Shown one piece after another: positions 9,506 through 21,551 of a DNA stretch of 37,291 bases. How positions within the stretch are numbered: the stretch's first letter is position 1; every line of letters begins with the position of its first letter. Source of the stretch: Nevskiaceae bacterium (GTDB lineage: Bacteria; Pseudomonadota; Gammaproteobacteria; Steroidobacterales; Steroidobacteraceae); NCBI GenBank assembly GCA_018883185.1, contig VEQP01000027.1, forward strand, positions 1 to 37,291, given 5' to 3'. Made by a program: the position numbers and the translations under genes. The notes under the pieces were generated by a model that saw only the letters and a list, made by a program, of their open reading frames with translations, had not been told where the DNA came from and ran no database searches.

Positions 9506-10614
9506 GCGATGGCGTGCTCGCCGAGCGGTACGCTGCAGAGGCACGCAGCGGTGGTATCGTCGCCGATGCCGCGCAACAGGCCGCCCTCGCACGGCTCGAG
9601 CGCCTGCGCGGTGAACTGCTACAGGCCGAGAAACGGTCCATGGTCGCGCGACTGCTGCGCCGCTTCTCGGCCGAACCAGGCCATGGGCAAGCAGCCCGAG
9701 GCGTCTATCTCTACGGCAGCGTCGGGCGCGGCAAAACTTGGCTGATGGATCTGTTTTTCGACAGCTTGCCGTTCAAGGCAAAGCGACGCAGTCACTTTCA
9801 CCGCTTCATGCAGGATGTGCACGAAGGGCTCGCCGTGCATCGCAACGAGACCGACCCACTCGGGGCCGTAGCCACCGATATTGCTGCGCAAGCGCGCGTC
9901 ATCTGTCTCGACGAACTGTTCGTCAGCGATATCGCCGACGCCATGCTGCTCGGCGGGCTCTTTAGGCATCTGATCGATCGCGGCGTGACGCTCGTATTCA
10001 CCTCGAACCTGCCACCGAAATCGCTGTATCGCGATGGCCTGCAGCGACAGCGCTTCCTGCCGGCGATCGCCCTGCTCGAGGTCCATTGTGATCTCGTCTG
10101 TGTCGACGGCAGCATGGACTACCGCTTGCGCCAGTTGACCCGGGCGCCGATCTACTTGCAGAGCGAATCAGCACATGCGGCCGCTGCGCTGACCGAGATC
10201 TTCGAGGATCTGGCCGACGGCCTCGGTCGCAACCAACACAGCATCCGCATCGAAGGCCGCGAGATCACCGTGATCAGGGCCTGTGACAACGTCGCTTGGT
10301 TCGACTTTCGCGCCTTGTGCGAAGGACCGCGCAGCCAGAACGACTACGTCAGCATTGCGCGCGAGTTCCAGAGCGTTATCGTCTCGGATGTGCCGATCTT
10401 CACGGGCGAAGGCAGCAGCGACGATGCGGCACGACGCTTCATCGCGCTGGTCGACGAGTTTTACGATCGGCGCGTCAAGCTCATCGTCTCGGCAGCGGCC
10501 GCGCCGACGCAGCTCTACCGCGGAGAGCGTCTCGCCTTCGAATTCGAGCGCACCGCGAGTCGCCTGATCGAAATGCAGAGCGAGGAGTACCTCGCGAGCG
10601 AACACCGCGCCTAA
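9502..10614 (+). CDS. zapE: Cell division ATPase ZapE (AFG1 family)
   Basis: A 370-residue AAA-type ATPase of the AFG1/ZapE family, a Z-ring-associated protein in E. coli. The Walker A motif GSVGRGKT is at residues 72-79; Walker B is VICLDELFV with Asp136-Glu137, followed by the family signature SDIADAMLLG and FTSNLPPKSLY. The ATG overlaps the acetoacetyl-CoA synthetase stop (ATGA), so translation is probably coupled although the functions look unrelated. The downstream gene hslO is convergent, with 52 nt between the stops and no convincing terminator hairpin with a T-run. Confidence 0.92.
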
Positions 10615-10666
10615 TCAACGGCACCTGGAACGCGGCGCCTGAGCGCTGTGGAACCCTGCCGCGCTG

Positions 10667-11629
10667 TCAGTTCAAGGCGGACGAGGCCGGCACATGAGAG
10701 GCCGCCTCGCCAAACAATTCCGCCGTGTCCACCGCATCGAAGCGCCACGGCTTGTGGCAGAACTCGCAGGTGACGGTGACCGCGCCCTGTTCGCGAATGA
10801 TTGAATCGACCTCCGCCGCCCCCAACGAACGTAGCACAGCCGACACGCGATCCCGATCGCAGCGGCAGCGAAATTCAACGGCTTGTGCCGCGAACAGCCG
10901 CAGATCAAGACCGGTGAAAGTACGACGCATCAACTCTTCGGACGGTCGGGCGAGCAACTCGTCTGCGGCGAGTGAATCGAGCGCTGCGCCGGCTGCCGCG
11001 TAGGTATCCCATGCGAGCGTCTCGCGTGCCGACTCAGCCGCCGCCGCATCGGCTGAGGCTCCGCCGCTCTGCGCGCCACCCGCCTGCGGCATACGCTGCA
11101 CCAACACGCCGGCGGCGCCGGCCGCATCGGCTGCAAGCGCAAGACGCGTCGGCAACTGCTCGGAGTTGGCAAAGTAATGTTCGAGCGAGGCCGCTAGCGA
11201 GACGCCATCGATAGGCACGACGCCCTGATAGCGGGCCGCGCGCTTGTCAGCCTCCACCGTCACGGCGATGGTCCCCTCGCCGGCCAGCGCGGCGAACGGC
11301 ATCGTCGTCTCATCCATCGAGACCCGCGCGGCATCGAACCGCGCCACCGCACGCACCTTGAAATCGTGCGTGCACTGGGCGACGAGCAATCGAACAGCGC
11401 CATTGCCTTGCAGTTGCAAGGTCAACTCGCCTTCGAACTTCAGCGTCGAGGCGAGCAGCACGCTGGCAACCACGGCCTCGCCGAGCAGGGTGCGCACGGC
11501 GGGCGGGTAGTCAGCATGCTCGCGCAAGGAAAGCCAAGCGGGACCCAAACGCACGAACTCGCCGCGCACCGCCTGATGCTCGACGGCGAACCGGCAGACG
11601 CTGTCAGCCAATGTGAGATCAGCCGGCAA
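10667..11629 (-). CDS. hslO: Redox-regulated chaperone Hsp33
   Basis: A 320-residue Hsp33 holdase, a cytoplasmic chaperone switched on by oxidation. The zinc-redox switch is intact: Cys255 and Cys257 (CRCDRDR), then Cys288 and Cys291 (CEFCHKPW). The N-terminal domain shows the family pattern [26 protein letters not shown] and [11 protein letters not shown]. Compared with E. coli it has an extra Ala/Gly-rich stretch around residues 185-205 ([17 protein letters not shown]). No ATG fits: the start used is TTG 11629, 8 nt inside the 3' end of gatB, with GAAGAAAAAG just upstream. A TTG at 11611 is possible. It is last in the gatC-gatA-gatB-hslO run. Confidence 0.9.
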   Translation of the reverse strand: MPADLTLADSVCRFAVEHQAVRGEFVRLGPAWLSLREHADYPPAVRTLLGEAVVASVLLASTLKFEGELTLQLQGNGAVRLLVAQCTHDFKVRAVARFDAARVSMDETTMPFAALAGEGTIAVTVEADKRAARYQGVVPIDGVSLAASLEHYFANSEQLPTRLALAADAAGAAGVLVQRMPQAGGAQSGGASADAAAAESARETLAWDTYAAAGAALDSLAADELLARPSEELMRRTFTGLDLRLFAAQAVEFRCRCDRDRVSAVLRSLGAAEVDSIIREQGAVTVTCEFCHKPWRFDAVDTAELFGEAASHVPASSALN

Positions 11630-13055
11630 GCTTTTTCTTCAAAAGCTCGTTGAGCTGGGCGGGGTTGGCCTTGCCACCGGTGGCCTTCATCACCTGACCG
11701 ACGAAGAAGCCGAACAGTTTGTCCTTGCCCGAGCGGTAATCGGCGAGCTGGCCCGGGTTGCGCGCCATGACTTCTTCGATCGCTTGCTCGATGGCCCCGG
11801 TATCGGTGATCTGCCGCAGCCCCTTCTGTTCGATGATGGCATCGGCCGATTCGCCGCTCGCCCACATGGCTTCGAAAACGTCCTTGGCGATCTTGCCGGA
11901 AATCGTCGCATCGGCGATGCGCCCGACAAGCGCCGCCAACCCCGCGGCATCGACCCGCGAGGCAGTGATCTCGAGACCATCCTTGTTAAGGAAGGCAGCC
12001 AGATCACCCATCACCCAGTTGGCGCACAACTTGGCGTCACCGCCGACTTGGCGAACCACGGCTTCGTAAAACGCAGCTAATTCGCGACTCGCGGTAAGCA
12101 CACCCGCGTCGTACTCGGAGAGTCCGTACTCGCGCACGAAGCGCGCGGCTTTCTCGTCCGGCAACTCGGGGAGTGAGGCCCGCACACCGTCGATGAACGC
12201 AGCATCGAGGACCACCGGCAACAGATCAGGATCCGGAAAGTAGCGGTAATCGTTGGCTTCTTCCTTGGAGCGCATCGAACGCGTCTCGCCCTTGTCAGGA
12301 TCGTAGAGACGGGTTTCCTGAACCACCTTGCCACCCGACTCGATCAACTCAATCTGCCGTTCGATCTCGTAGTTGATGGCTTTCTCGACGAAGCGAAACG
12401 AGTTGAGGTTTTTGATTTCGGCGCGGGTGCCAAATTTCTCCTGCCCCTTCGGCCTGACCGACACGTTGGCATCGCAACGGAACGAGCCTTCCTGCATGTT
12501 GCCGTCGCAGATATCGAGGTAGCGCACCAGCGTGTGGATCTTTTTCATGTACGCCACGGCTTCCTTGGCCGAGCGCAGATCGGGCTCGCTGACGATTTCG
12601 ATGAGCGGCGTGCCGGCGCGGTTGAGATCGATGCCGCTCGCTCCTGGCAGACCCTCGTGCATGGACTTGCCCGCATCTTCTTCGAGATGCGCCCGCGTGA
12701 TACCGATGCGCTTGCGGCCGCCGTCATCAAGCAGGATATCGAGCGAGCCCTCGGCGACGATGGGCAACTCGTACTGGCTGATCTGATAGCCCTTAGGCAA
12801 GTCCGGATAAAAATAATTTTTGCGCGCGAACACCGAGTGCGGCGCAATCCGCGCGCCGACGGCAAGCCCGAAGCGCACGGCCATGCGTACAGCCGCGCCA
12901 TTCAGCACCGGCAGCACGCCGGGGTAGCCGAGATCGACGAGGTTCGCCTGCGTATTGGGCTCTGCGCCATACGCGGTGGAGGAGCCGGAGAAAATCTTTG
13001 AGCGCGTGGCGAGCTGCGCGTGGATTTCGAGGCCGATGACGGTTTCCCATTCCAT
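11619..13055 (-). CDS. gatB: Asp-tRNA(Asn)/Glu-tRNA(Gln) amidotransferase subunit B
   Basis: A 478-residue GatB, the kinase and tRNA-binding subunit of the GatCAB amidotransferase, which converts Asp-tRNA(Asn) or Glu-tRNA(Gln) to the amidated forms. Visible signatures are [15 protein letters not shown] at the N-terminus, the GatB signature [11 protein letters not shown] with [15 protein letters not shown], and the C-terminal YqeY-like tail domain (about residues 330-478) ending in KKKLAG. Start ATG 13055 has GAGGGA 6 nt upstream, which itself overlaps the gatA stop. The frame is open to 13073, but that would run into gatA. The gene order C-A-B is the usual one, and hslO overlaps its end. Confidence 0.96.
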   Translation of the reverse strand: MEWETVIGLEIHAQLATRSKIFSGSSTAYGAEPNTQANLVDLGYPGVLPVLNGAAVRMAVRFGLAVGARIAPHSVFARKNYFYPDLPKGYQISQYELPIVAEGSLDILLDDGGRKRIGITRAHLEEDAGKSMHEGLPGASGIDLNRAGTPLIEIVSEPDLRSAKEAVAYMKKIHTLVRYLDICDGNMQEGSFRCDANVSVRPKGQEKFGTRAEIKNLNSFRFVEKAINYEIERQIELIESGGKVVQETRLYDPDKGETRSMRSKEEANDYRYFPDPDLLPVVLDAAFIDGVRASLPELPDEKAARFVREYGLSEYDAGVLTASRELAAFYEAVVRQVGGDAKLCANWVMGDLAAFLNKDGLEITASRVDAAGLAALVGRIADATISGKIAKDVFEAMWASGESADAIIEQKGLRQITDTGAIEQAIEEVMARNPGQLADYRSGKDKLFGFFVGQVMKATGGKANPAQLNELLKKKLAG

Positions 13056-13065
13056 GGCGGATCCC

Positions 13066-14535
13066 TCAGGCAAACGCCGCCGGCACGCGCAGGTGCCAGT
13101 CGGTTTCCATCTGGTAACGGTGCGCCGCGTTGAGCATGCGCGCCTCGGAAAAATGCGGCCCGATCAGCTGCAAGCCCACCGGCAAGCCGCCGACGAAGCC
13201 GCAGGGCAGCGACATGCCGGGCAGACCTGCGAGGTTGGCGCCGATGGTGTAGATGTCGTTCAGATACATCGTGATCGGGTCATCGCACTTGTCGCCGATG
13301 CGAAACGCCGGGGTCGGCGACGTCGGCCCGAGCAGCAGATCGCACTCGCCAAATGCGCGGGCGAAATCGGCGCTGATCAGCTGACGCACGCGCTGCGCCT
13401 TGAGGTAGTAGGCGTCGTAGTAGCCGGCTGAAAGCACGTACGTACCGGTCATGATGCGGCGCTTGACCTCGGCACCGAAGCCCTCGCCGCGCGAGCGACT
13501 ATAGAGATCGTTGAGATTCTTCGGCGACTCGCAACGGTGACCAAAGCGCACACCATCGAAGCGCGCGAGGTTCGATGAGCACTCGGCGGGCGCCACCACG
13601 TAGTAGGTGGGCACCGACAGCGGCAGGTTCGGACAGCTGACCTCACGAACTTTGGCGCCTTGCTTTTCGAGCACGGCAATAGCTTCGCGAATACGTGCGC
13701 CGCACTCCGCGTCGAGCCCGTCGTCGAAAAATTCCTTGACGAGCCCGATGGTCAAACCCTCGAGCGAGGCGGTCAGCGTAGCGGTGTAATCGGGCACCGG
13801 TGAGTCGACACTGGTCGAATCACGCGGATCGAATCCGGACATCGGCCCGAGCAGCAAGGCGGCGTCTTCGGCACTCACCGTGATCAGGCCGCCCTGATCG
13901 AGGCTCGAAGCGAAGGCGATCATGCCGTATCGACTGACCCGACCGTAGGTGGGCTTGATGCCGGTGACGCCGCATAGCGCTGCCGGCTGGCGGATCGAAC
14001 CGCCGGTGTCGGTGGCCGTTGCCGCCGGGGCGATACGCGCAGCGACCGCCGCAGCCGAACCGCCCGACGAACCGCCCGGCACTCGCGCCGTGTCCCAGGG
14101 GTTGCGGACGGGCCCGAAGTAGCTCGTCTCGTTGGAGGAGCCCATGGCGAATTCGTCCATGTTGAGCTTGCCGAGCATCACCGTGCCCGCCTGCCGCAAC
14201 CCAGCGACGACCGTGGCGTCGTAGGGTGAGACGAAATTAGCCAACATCTTTGAACCGCAAGTGGTGAGCACGCCTTCGGTGCAGAAAATATCCTTGTGCG
14301 CGAGGGGCACACCGGTGAGCGGACCACCGCGCCCCGCGGCCCGGTCTGCATCCGCGCGGGCGGCGGCGGCGAGCGCCGCCTCACCCGTGACGGTGATGAA
14401 GGCATTGAGCTCGGGCTGGGCGGCGGCCACACGTGCAAGGTAGGCACGGGTGAGCTCGACACTCGAAAATTGCTTGGCGGCGAGACCGCGAACGAGCTCA
14501 GCGACTGTGGCGGCCGGGGCGGCGGGCAGGCTCAT
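13066..14535 (-). CDS. gatA: Asp-tRNA(Asn)/Glu-tRNA(Gln) amidotransferase subunit A
   Basis: A 489-residue amidase-signature enzyme that releases ammonia from glutamine for GatB. The Ser-cisSer-Lys triad is visible at Lys81 (LAHKDIF), Ser156 (PGGSSGGS) and Ser180 ([10 protein letters not shown]), two residues beyond the positions in the well-studied Staphylococcus enzyme. The C-terminal part has [14 protein letters not shown] and [12 protein letters not shown], typical of GatA rather than generic amidases. Its ATG overlaps the gatC stop (ATGA), and gatB begins 10 nt after its stop, so the three subunits are translated as a coupled set. Confidence 0.97.
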   Translation of the reverse strand: MSLPAAPAATVAELVRGLAAKQFSSVELTRAYLARVAAAQPELNAFITVTGEAALAAAARADADRAAGRGGPLTGVPLAHKDIFCTEGVLTTCGSKMLANFVSPYDATVVAGLRQAGTVMLGKLNMDEFAMGSSNETSYFGPVRNPWDTARVPGGSSGGSAAAVAARIAPAATATDTGGSIRQPAALCGVTGIKPTYGRVSRYGMIAFASSLDQGGLITVSAEDAALLLGPMSGFDPRDSTSVDSPVPDYTATLTASLEGLTIGLVKEFFDDGLDAECGARIREAIAVLEKQGAKVREVSCPNLPLSVPTYYVVAPAECSSNLARFDGVRFGHRCESPKNLNDLYSRSRGEGFGAEVKRRIMTGTYVLSAGYYDAYYLKAQRVRQLISADFARAFGECDLLLGPTSPTPAFRIGDKCDDPITMYLNDIYTIGANLAGLPGMSLPCGFVGGLPVGLQLIGPHFSEARMLNAAHRYQMETDWHLRVPAAFA

Positions 14536-14822
14536 TCGATCACCTTGGGCACGACATACAAGCCTGCTTCGACCTGCGGCGCATTACGCTGATAGAGCTC
14601 CCGGTGGTCGCTCTCGGCGACCTCGTCGGGCCGAAGCCTTTGAGCGAGCCCGGGTAGCGGGTGGGCCATGGGCGAGATACCCGCCGTGGGCGCCCGGTCG
14701 AGTTCGCCGACGAAGGCGAAGATGCGGGACAGCGAGTCCACGTAGACCGGGATTTCGGTCTCGGTGAGCTCGAGGCGCGCAAGGCGCGCAATGTTTTCGA
14801 TGTCGGCACGGTTGAGGCTCAT
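14532..14822 (-). CDS. gatC: Asp-tRNA(Asn)/Glu-tRNA(Gln) amidotransferase subunit C
   Basis: A 96-residue GatC, the belt-like subunit that holds GatA and GatB together. The N-terminal pattern [14 protein letters not shown] and the central [18 protein letters not shown] are characteristic, and the C-terminus ends with [12 protein letters not shown]. It is first in its operon and divergent from mreB with 145 nt between starts. It overlaps gatA by 4 nt. Confidence 0.95.
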   Translation of the reverse strand: MSLNRADIENIARLARLELTETEIPVYVDSLSRIFAFVGELDRAPTAGISPMAHPLPGLAQRLRPDEVAESDHRELYQRNAPQVEAGLYVVPKVIE

Positions 14823-16896
<2,074 letters not shown>

Positions 16897-16900
<4 letters not shown>

Positions 16901-17382
16901 GAGCTGTAGAAACGCGCTGGCGCACGTTGTGGACCACGGCCATCGCCTTCATTCTGCAGGTGATTCCGCTGCCGATGTGGCTGGCGGCTGTGCGGCCGCC
17001 ATTTGCTGTGCTCGTTTTGCTCGCCTGGTCAATGGTCGTACCGCAACTCGGTGGCGTGGGCCTCGGTTTCGCACTCGGGCTCGCCCTCGATGTCTGGCGC
17101 GGCGCGGTGCTCGGTCAATACGCGCTCGCCACAGCGCTCATCACCTACATCGCGATCCGGCAGCACCTGATCGTCCGCAACAAGCCCGTGTTCGAGCAGA
17201 CACTGTTCGTGGCTGGCTTGCTGCTGTTGTGGGAAGTCGTGGTCTGGGGCATCGACGGTTGGACCGGGCACGCGACGGGCGGCTGGACACGTTGGTTACC
17301 GGTGCTCACGGGTGCACTACTGTGGCCCGTGGCGAGCACGCTGTTTGCCGTTGATGGTCGCAGCCGCCGCTCCGCCCCATGA
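16897..17382 (+). CDS. mreD: Rod shape-determining protein MreD
   Basis: A 161-residue polytopic inner-membrane protein of the elongasome. The hydrophobic segments (IAFILQVIPLPMWLAAV, FAVLVLLAWSMVV and LFVAGLLLLWEVVVW) and the GLGFALGLALDVWRG loop match MreD. The ATG at 16897 overlaps the mreC stop (ATGA); the open frame upstream lies within mreC and is not needed. Its own stop overlaps the mrdA start (ATGA), continuing the coupled chain. Confidence 0.92.
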
Positions 17383-19298
17383 GCCTGCGCGGCATCATCA
17401 AGGATTTCTGGCGGGAACAGCGACTGTTCGAGCAGCGTGCGATCGCTGCGGTGGTGATCATCGCGACACTGGCATTGCTGCTCGTGGGTCGTCTGGTGTG
17501 GCTGCAAGTGGTGCGCTACGACTACTACACCGACTTGTCGCAGGGCAATCGCGTGCGTATCGAACCGCTGCCTGCGCCGCGCGGCATCATCTACGACCGC
17601 CAAGGGTTGATCCTCGCGGAGAATCAGCCCGCCTACCAGCTCGAACTCGTTCCCGAGCAAGTCCCTGATCTCGACGCCACACTGCAGGGTCTCGTCCGAA
17701 TAGGTCTGCTCGATACGGACGACGTGGACGATGCGAAGCGCACAGTACGCTCGCGGCGACCGTTTGACAGCGTACCCATCCGGCTGCATTTATCGGAGTC
17801 GGACATGGCCGCCTTCGGTGTGAATCGCTTCGAATTTCCGGGCGTCGACATCCGCACCCGACTCGCTCGCTCCTACCCCCATGGCGAGACGGCCGTGCAC
17901 GCCCTCGGTTACGTCGGCACCATTTCGGCGGCTGATCTCGCCCGCATCGATCGCGAGGCGTACGCCGGCACCTCGACCATCGGTAAGGTGGGCATCGAGG
18001 CGGCGTTCGAGGCCCCGCTGCGTGGTCGCAACGGCAGTCGGGAAATCATGGTCAACGCCCGCGGTCGCTCCGTCGAAAAACTTGGCACGCTGCAGCCAGC
18101 GCTACAGACTCGACCCGGCGAGCCCGGTACGGACCTCTTTCTGACACTCGATCTCGAGGTGCAGCGCGTCGCGGAGCAAGCTGTGCGCGACCAGCGCGCC
18201 GCAATCGTCGCGCTAGACCCGAACAACGGCGATGTCATTGCCCTCGTCAGTCGGCCCGGGTTCGATCCGAATTTATTTGCCCGCGGCCTGACGCGAGCCG
18301 AGTACGCCGCGCTCAACGACAACCCGGATCGACCGCTGTTCAATCGAGCGCTGCGCGGCACCTATCCGCCGGGTTCAACCATCAAACCGGTGGTGGCTCT
18401 GGCCGGTCTCACGCATGGCATTGTCGAACCCAACAAGCCGTTTTTTTGCGTCGGCTACTTTTCGCTGCCCGGCAGCTCACACCGCTTTCGGGACTGGCGG
18501 CCGAAAGGCCATGGCGCCGTCGATCTGCGCTCGGCCATCTCGCAATCCTGCGACCCCTATTTCTATTCTTTGTCGAACCAGCTCGGCGTACGACGGTTGA
18601 ATGAATTCCTCGGTCAGTTCGGACTCGGCAAACCCACCGGCATCGACATAGGCGGCGAAAAGAGTGGCGTGCTGCCCTCGCCGGAATGGAAAAAAACCGC
18701 ATTCAAACAGCGCAGCGCCCAGGTCTGGTTCCCAGGTGAAACGGTGATCTTCGGCATCGGCCAGGGCTACATGACGAGCACGCCGGTGCAGCTCGCGCAT
18801 ATGGCCGCCATCCTCGCGACCCGCGGGAAGAACTTCGAACCGCGCCTGGTGCGGGCCCTGCGCGACCCACGCACGCAACGCATGACCGAACTGCCGCCCA
18901 CACCGCTGCCCCCGCTGCAAGCGGCAACCGCCGAGCACTGGGATCTGATCATCGATGGCATGCGCGCCGTGATGGAAGGCGGCACCGCCACACGTTCGGC
19001 GGCCGGCGCGCCGTACAGCATCGCCGGCAAGACGGGCACGGCCCAAGTATTCAGCGTCGCCCAGAACGCACGCTATAACGAAAGCGCGATCGCCGAGCGA
19101 TTACGCGATCACGCCTGGTTCATCGCCTTCGCGCCGATCGAGGCGCCGCGCATTGCCATCGCGGTGCTGGTGGAAAATGGCCGCAGTGGCAGCGGTACCG
19201 CCGCACCCATTGCCCGCGCGGTGATGGATGCTTACTTGTTGCGAAAATTCCCGCCTGCCGATGCCGCGGCTCCAGCGGGCGATGTTTCGGGGGAATGA
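17379..19298 (+). CDS. mrdA: Penicillin-binding protein 2 (peptidoglycan transpeptidase)
   Basis: A 639-residue class B PBP that cross-links peptidoglycan during elongation as partner of RodA. One N-terminal transmembrane helix (about residues 22-42) precedes the dimerisation domain (RGIIYDRQGLILA at 68-80). The transpeptidase motifs are present: Ser333-x-x-Lys336 (PGSTIKP), Ser390-Cys391-Asp392, and Lys551-Thr-Gly-Thr (AGKTGTAQ). The overall pattern is PBP2 rather than FtsI, and its position between mreD and rodA supports this. It overlaps both neighbours by 4 nt. It is a beta-lactam target (mecillinam in relatives). Confidence 0.97.
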   Translation: MSLRGIIKDFWREQRLFEQRAIAAVVIIATLALLLVGRLVWLQVVRYDYYTDLSQGNRVRIEPLPAPRGIIYDRQGLILAENQPAYQLELVPEQVPDLDATLQGLVRIGLLDTDDVDDAKRTVRSRRPFDSVPIRLHLSESDMAAFGVNRFEFPGVDIRTRLARSYPHGETAVHALGYVGTISAADLARIDREAYAGTSTIGKVGIEAAFEAPLRGRNGSREIMVNARGRSVEKLGTLQPALQTRPGEPGTDLFLTLDLEVQRVAEQAVRDQRAAIVALDPNNGDVIALVSRPGFDPNLFARGLTRAEYAALNDNPDRPLFNRALRGTYPPGSTIKPVVALAGLTHGIVEPNKPFFCVGYFSLPGSSHRFRDWRPKGHGAVDLRSAISQSCDPYFYSLSNQLGVRRLNEFLGQFGLGKPTGIDIGGEKSGVLPSPEWKKTAFKQRSAQVWFPGETVIFGIGQGYMTSTPVQLAHMAAILATRGKNFEPRLVRALRDPRTQRMTELPPTPLPPLQAATAEHWDLIIDGMRAVMEGGTATRSAAGAPYSIAGKTGTAQVFSVAQNARYNESAIAERLRDHAWFIAFAPIEAPRIAIAVLVENGRSGSGTAAPIARAVMDAYLLRKFPPADAAAPAGDVSGE

Positions 19299-20428
19299 TG
19301 CTGCGCGAGGAAGTCGATAGCACCGCACGCAGAACGTTGACGCAGACGGCTCGCGTACTCGGCGCACTGCGCCTCGATGGCCCCTTGCTCATCGGTCTCG
19401 CACTGATCGCGGCCTATGGTCAGTTCGTGCTCTACAGCGCATCGGGTGGCGATTGGGGCGCTGTGCTGCGCGGCAGCGTGCGTCTCGGGCTCGGCGTGTT
19501 GCTGATGCTGATCTTCGCTCAGCTCAAGCCGGGTGTGTTGCGTCGCCTGTCGCCGTGGTTATACGCGCTCGGGCTGCTACTGCTCATCATCGTTGATGCT
19601 GTGGGCTACATCGGCAAAGGGGCGCAGCGGTGGCTTGATCTCGGCTTCATGCGTTTCCAGCCATCGGAGTTGATGAAGCTCGCCGTACCGATGACCTGCG
19701 CCTGGCTGCTACGCGAGCGCGCGCTGCCGCCCGACGGCCGCACCCTGCTGTCGCTCGCCGCCATCATCCTCGTACCCACCGCCCTGACCATCATCCAGCC
19801 GGATCTCGGCACGGGCTTGCTGATCCTGATGGCCGGCGGCATCGTGGTACTGCTCGCAGGCCTGTCGGTGCGCATCATCGTCGGCCTCGGTATCGGCGCG
19901 ATCCTCAGCGCCTGGGTCGGCTGGTACTTCCTGCACGACTACCAGCGGCAGCGCGTGCTGACCTTCATCGATCCACAGACCGATCCGCTCGGCTCGGGCT
20001 ACCACATCATCCAATCGACGATCGCCATCGGTTCGGGCGGTATCTTCGGCAAGGGTTATCTGCGTGGCACGCAGGGTCAGCTCGAGTTCCTGCCCGAGCG
20101 TAGTACCGACTTCGTGTTCGCTGTCATCGGCGAGGAGCTTGGGCTGCTTGGCGCTCTGCTACTGATTGGTTTGTATGTATTCGTGGTAATGCGTGCGCTA
20201 TTTCTTGCCTCGCAGATGCGCGACACCTTCGCTCGACTGCTCTCCGGTTGTCTGGCCTCCATTTTCTTTGTCTACGTCTTCATCAATGCCGGCATGGTCA
20301 GCGGCCTGTTGCCCGTGGTCGGCGTACCGTTGCCGCTCGTCAGTTATGGCGGCACATCGATGGTGACCCTGCTGGCCGGCTTCGGTATGCTCATGTCGCT
20401 CTATGCGAACCGGAAACTTGCTGCGTGA
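19295..20428 (+). CDS. rodA: Peptidoglycan glycosyltransferase RodA (SEDS family)
   Basis: A 377-residue polytopic SEDS protein, the glycan polymerase of the elongasome that works with PBP2. Family hallmarks are visible: GRGAQRW-like KGAQRWLDLGFMRFQPSELMKL near residue 108, IQPDLGTGLLIL near residue 168, and the C-terminal PVVGVPLPLVSYGGTSM. About ten hydrophobic segments are present. The start is the first of two consecutive ATG codons, overlapping the mrdA stop by 4 nt. Its 3' end overlaps mltB by 26 nt. Confidence 0.97.
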   Translation: MMLREEVDSTARRTLTQTARVLGALRLDGPLLIGLALIAAYGQFVLYSASGGDWGAVLRGSVRLGLGVLLMLIFAQLKPGVLRRLSPWLYALGLLLLIIVDAVGYIGKGAQRWLDLGFMRFQPSELMKLAVPMTCAWLLRERALPPDGRTLLSLAAIILVPTALTIIQPDLGTGLLILMAGGIVVLLAGLSVRIIVGLGIGAILSAWVGWYFLHDYQRQRVLTFIDPQTDPLGSGYHIIQSTIAIGSGGIFGKGYLRGTQGQLEFLPERSTDFVFAVIGEELGLLGALLLIGLYVFVVMRALFLASQMRDTFARLLSGCLASIFFVYVFINAGMVSGLLPVVGVPLPLVSYGGTSMVTLLAGFGMLMSLYANRKLAA

Positions 20429-21551
20429 CCGCAGCCTCACACTGCTGATCCTCTGCGCAACGATCGGTGGCTGCGTCACCCCGCCGCCGCAGGACTCAGC
20501 GCCCCCCCAGCCTGTCGTCGTTCCAGCTCCGCCACCGGTCGTCGAGCCCGCGCCACCCGTCCCACCCCCCGCGACACCGCAGCCCTTTGATCTGCAGCGC
20601 GACGACATTCGCGCCTTTGTCGAGGAAGTCGCAGCGCGTCATTCGATTCCGCCGGAGGAAATCCGCGCGCTGCTTGCACAAGGCATGTCGCAGCCGCGCA
20701 TCCTGGCGGCCATCGCGCGTCCTGCCGAAAGCGTGCTGAAGTGGTGGGAATACAGCGCGCGACTCGTTTCCCTCGAGCGCATCAACCGCGGCGTCGAGTT
20801 CGCCCGCGAAAATCGCGAACGACTCGATGCCGTGCACGCGGCGACCGGCGTCGAGCCGGCCTACATCGTGGCGATCATCGGCATCGAGACCAATTACGGC
20901 CGTAACAAAGGCTCTTGGCGCGTGCTCGATGCGCTGATGACGCTCGGCTTCGATTACCCGCCACGCAGTCGATTTTTCCGCTCGGAGCTCGAGCAGTTCC
21001 TGCTGCTCGTTCGCGAGGAGCGCCTCGATCCGCTGGCGACGCTTGGCTCCTACGCCGGGGCCATGGGGGCGCCGCAATTCATGCCTTCGAGCTATCGTCG
21101 CTATGCCGTCAACGGCGTACTCGACGGCGGACGTGACTCACGACGCGATTTATTCAACGACTGGGACGACGTGATCGGCAGTGTCGCAAACTACTTCACA
21201 GCGCACGGTTGGCAGCGCGATGCGCCCGCGGTACTCGAAGCCAATACGCCGCCTGAACTCATCGCAACGCTGGATCGGCGCAACCTCGAATTGAACGACA
21301 CCCTGGAGGGATTGAGGAGAAAAGGTGTTGGCCTCGACTCCACGCTCCCACCCGACACCCCTGCCATGCTGATCCCAGCTGAACTCGCCGACCGGCCGAG
21401 TGCGCGCGTGGGACTGAAGAACTTCCAGGTCATCACCCGCTACAACCGCAGCATCCTGTACGCGATGGCGGTGAACGATCTGGCGGCAGCGATCCGGCAA
21501 CAGACAGCAGCCGGGCCAGCGGCGTCGATGCCGTCACCCACACCACCGTAA
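20403..21551 (+). CDS. mltB: Membrane-bound lytic murein transglycosylase B
   Basis: A 382-residue outer-membrane lipoprotein that cleaves peptidoglycan glycan strands, leaving 1,6-anhydroMurNAc ends. A signal peptide ends in a lipobox IGGC with Cys24. A Pro/Val-rich linker (about residues 27-62) follows, then the SLT fold with catalytic Glu162 in IIGIETNYGRNKG and the motif GAMGAPQFMPSSYRRYA. The start lies 26 nt inside rodA, and rlpA begins immediately after its stop. Its product, anhydromuropeptide, is the kind of material that the AmgK-MurU pathway encoded at 27074-28827 recycles. Confidence 0.94.
   Translation: MRTGNLLRDRSLTLLILCATIGGCVTPPPQDSAPPQPVVVPAPPPVVEPAPPVPPPATPQPFDLQRDDIRAFVEEVAARHSIPPEEIRALLAQGMSQPRILAAIARPAESVLKWWEYSARLVSLERINRGVEFARENRERLDAVHAATGVEPAYIVAIIGIETNYGRNKGSWRVLDALMTLGFDYPPRSRFFRSELEQFLLLVREERLDPLATLGSYAGAMGAPQFMPSSYRRYAVNGVLDGGRDSRRDLFNDWDDVIGSVANYFTAHGWQRDAPAVLEANTPPELIATLDRRNLELNDTLEGLRRKGVGLDSTLPPDTPAMLIPAELADRPSARVGLKNFQVITRYNRSILYAMAVNDLAAAIRQQTAAGPAASMPSPTPP

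Noticed and set aside
10615-10666. A bidirectional terminator between zapE and hslO
   Set aside because: Only a short imperfect AGCGC/GCGCT pairing is visible and there is no T-run on either strand.
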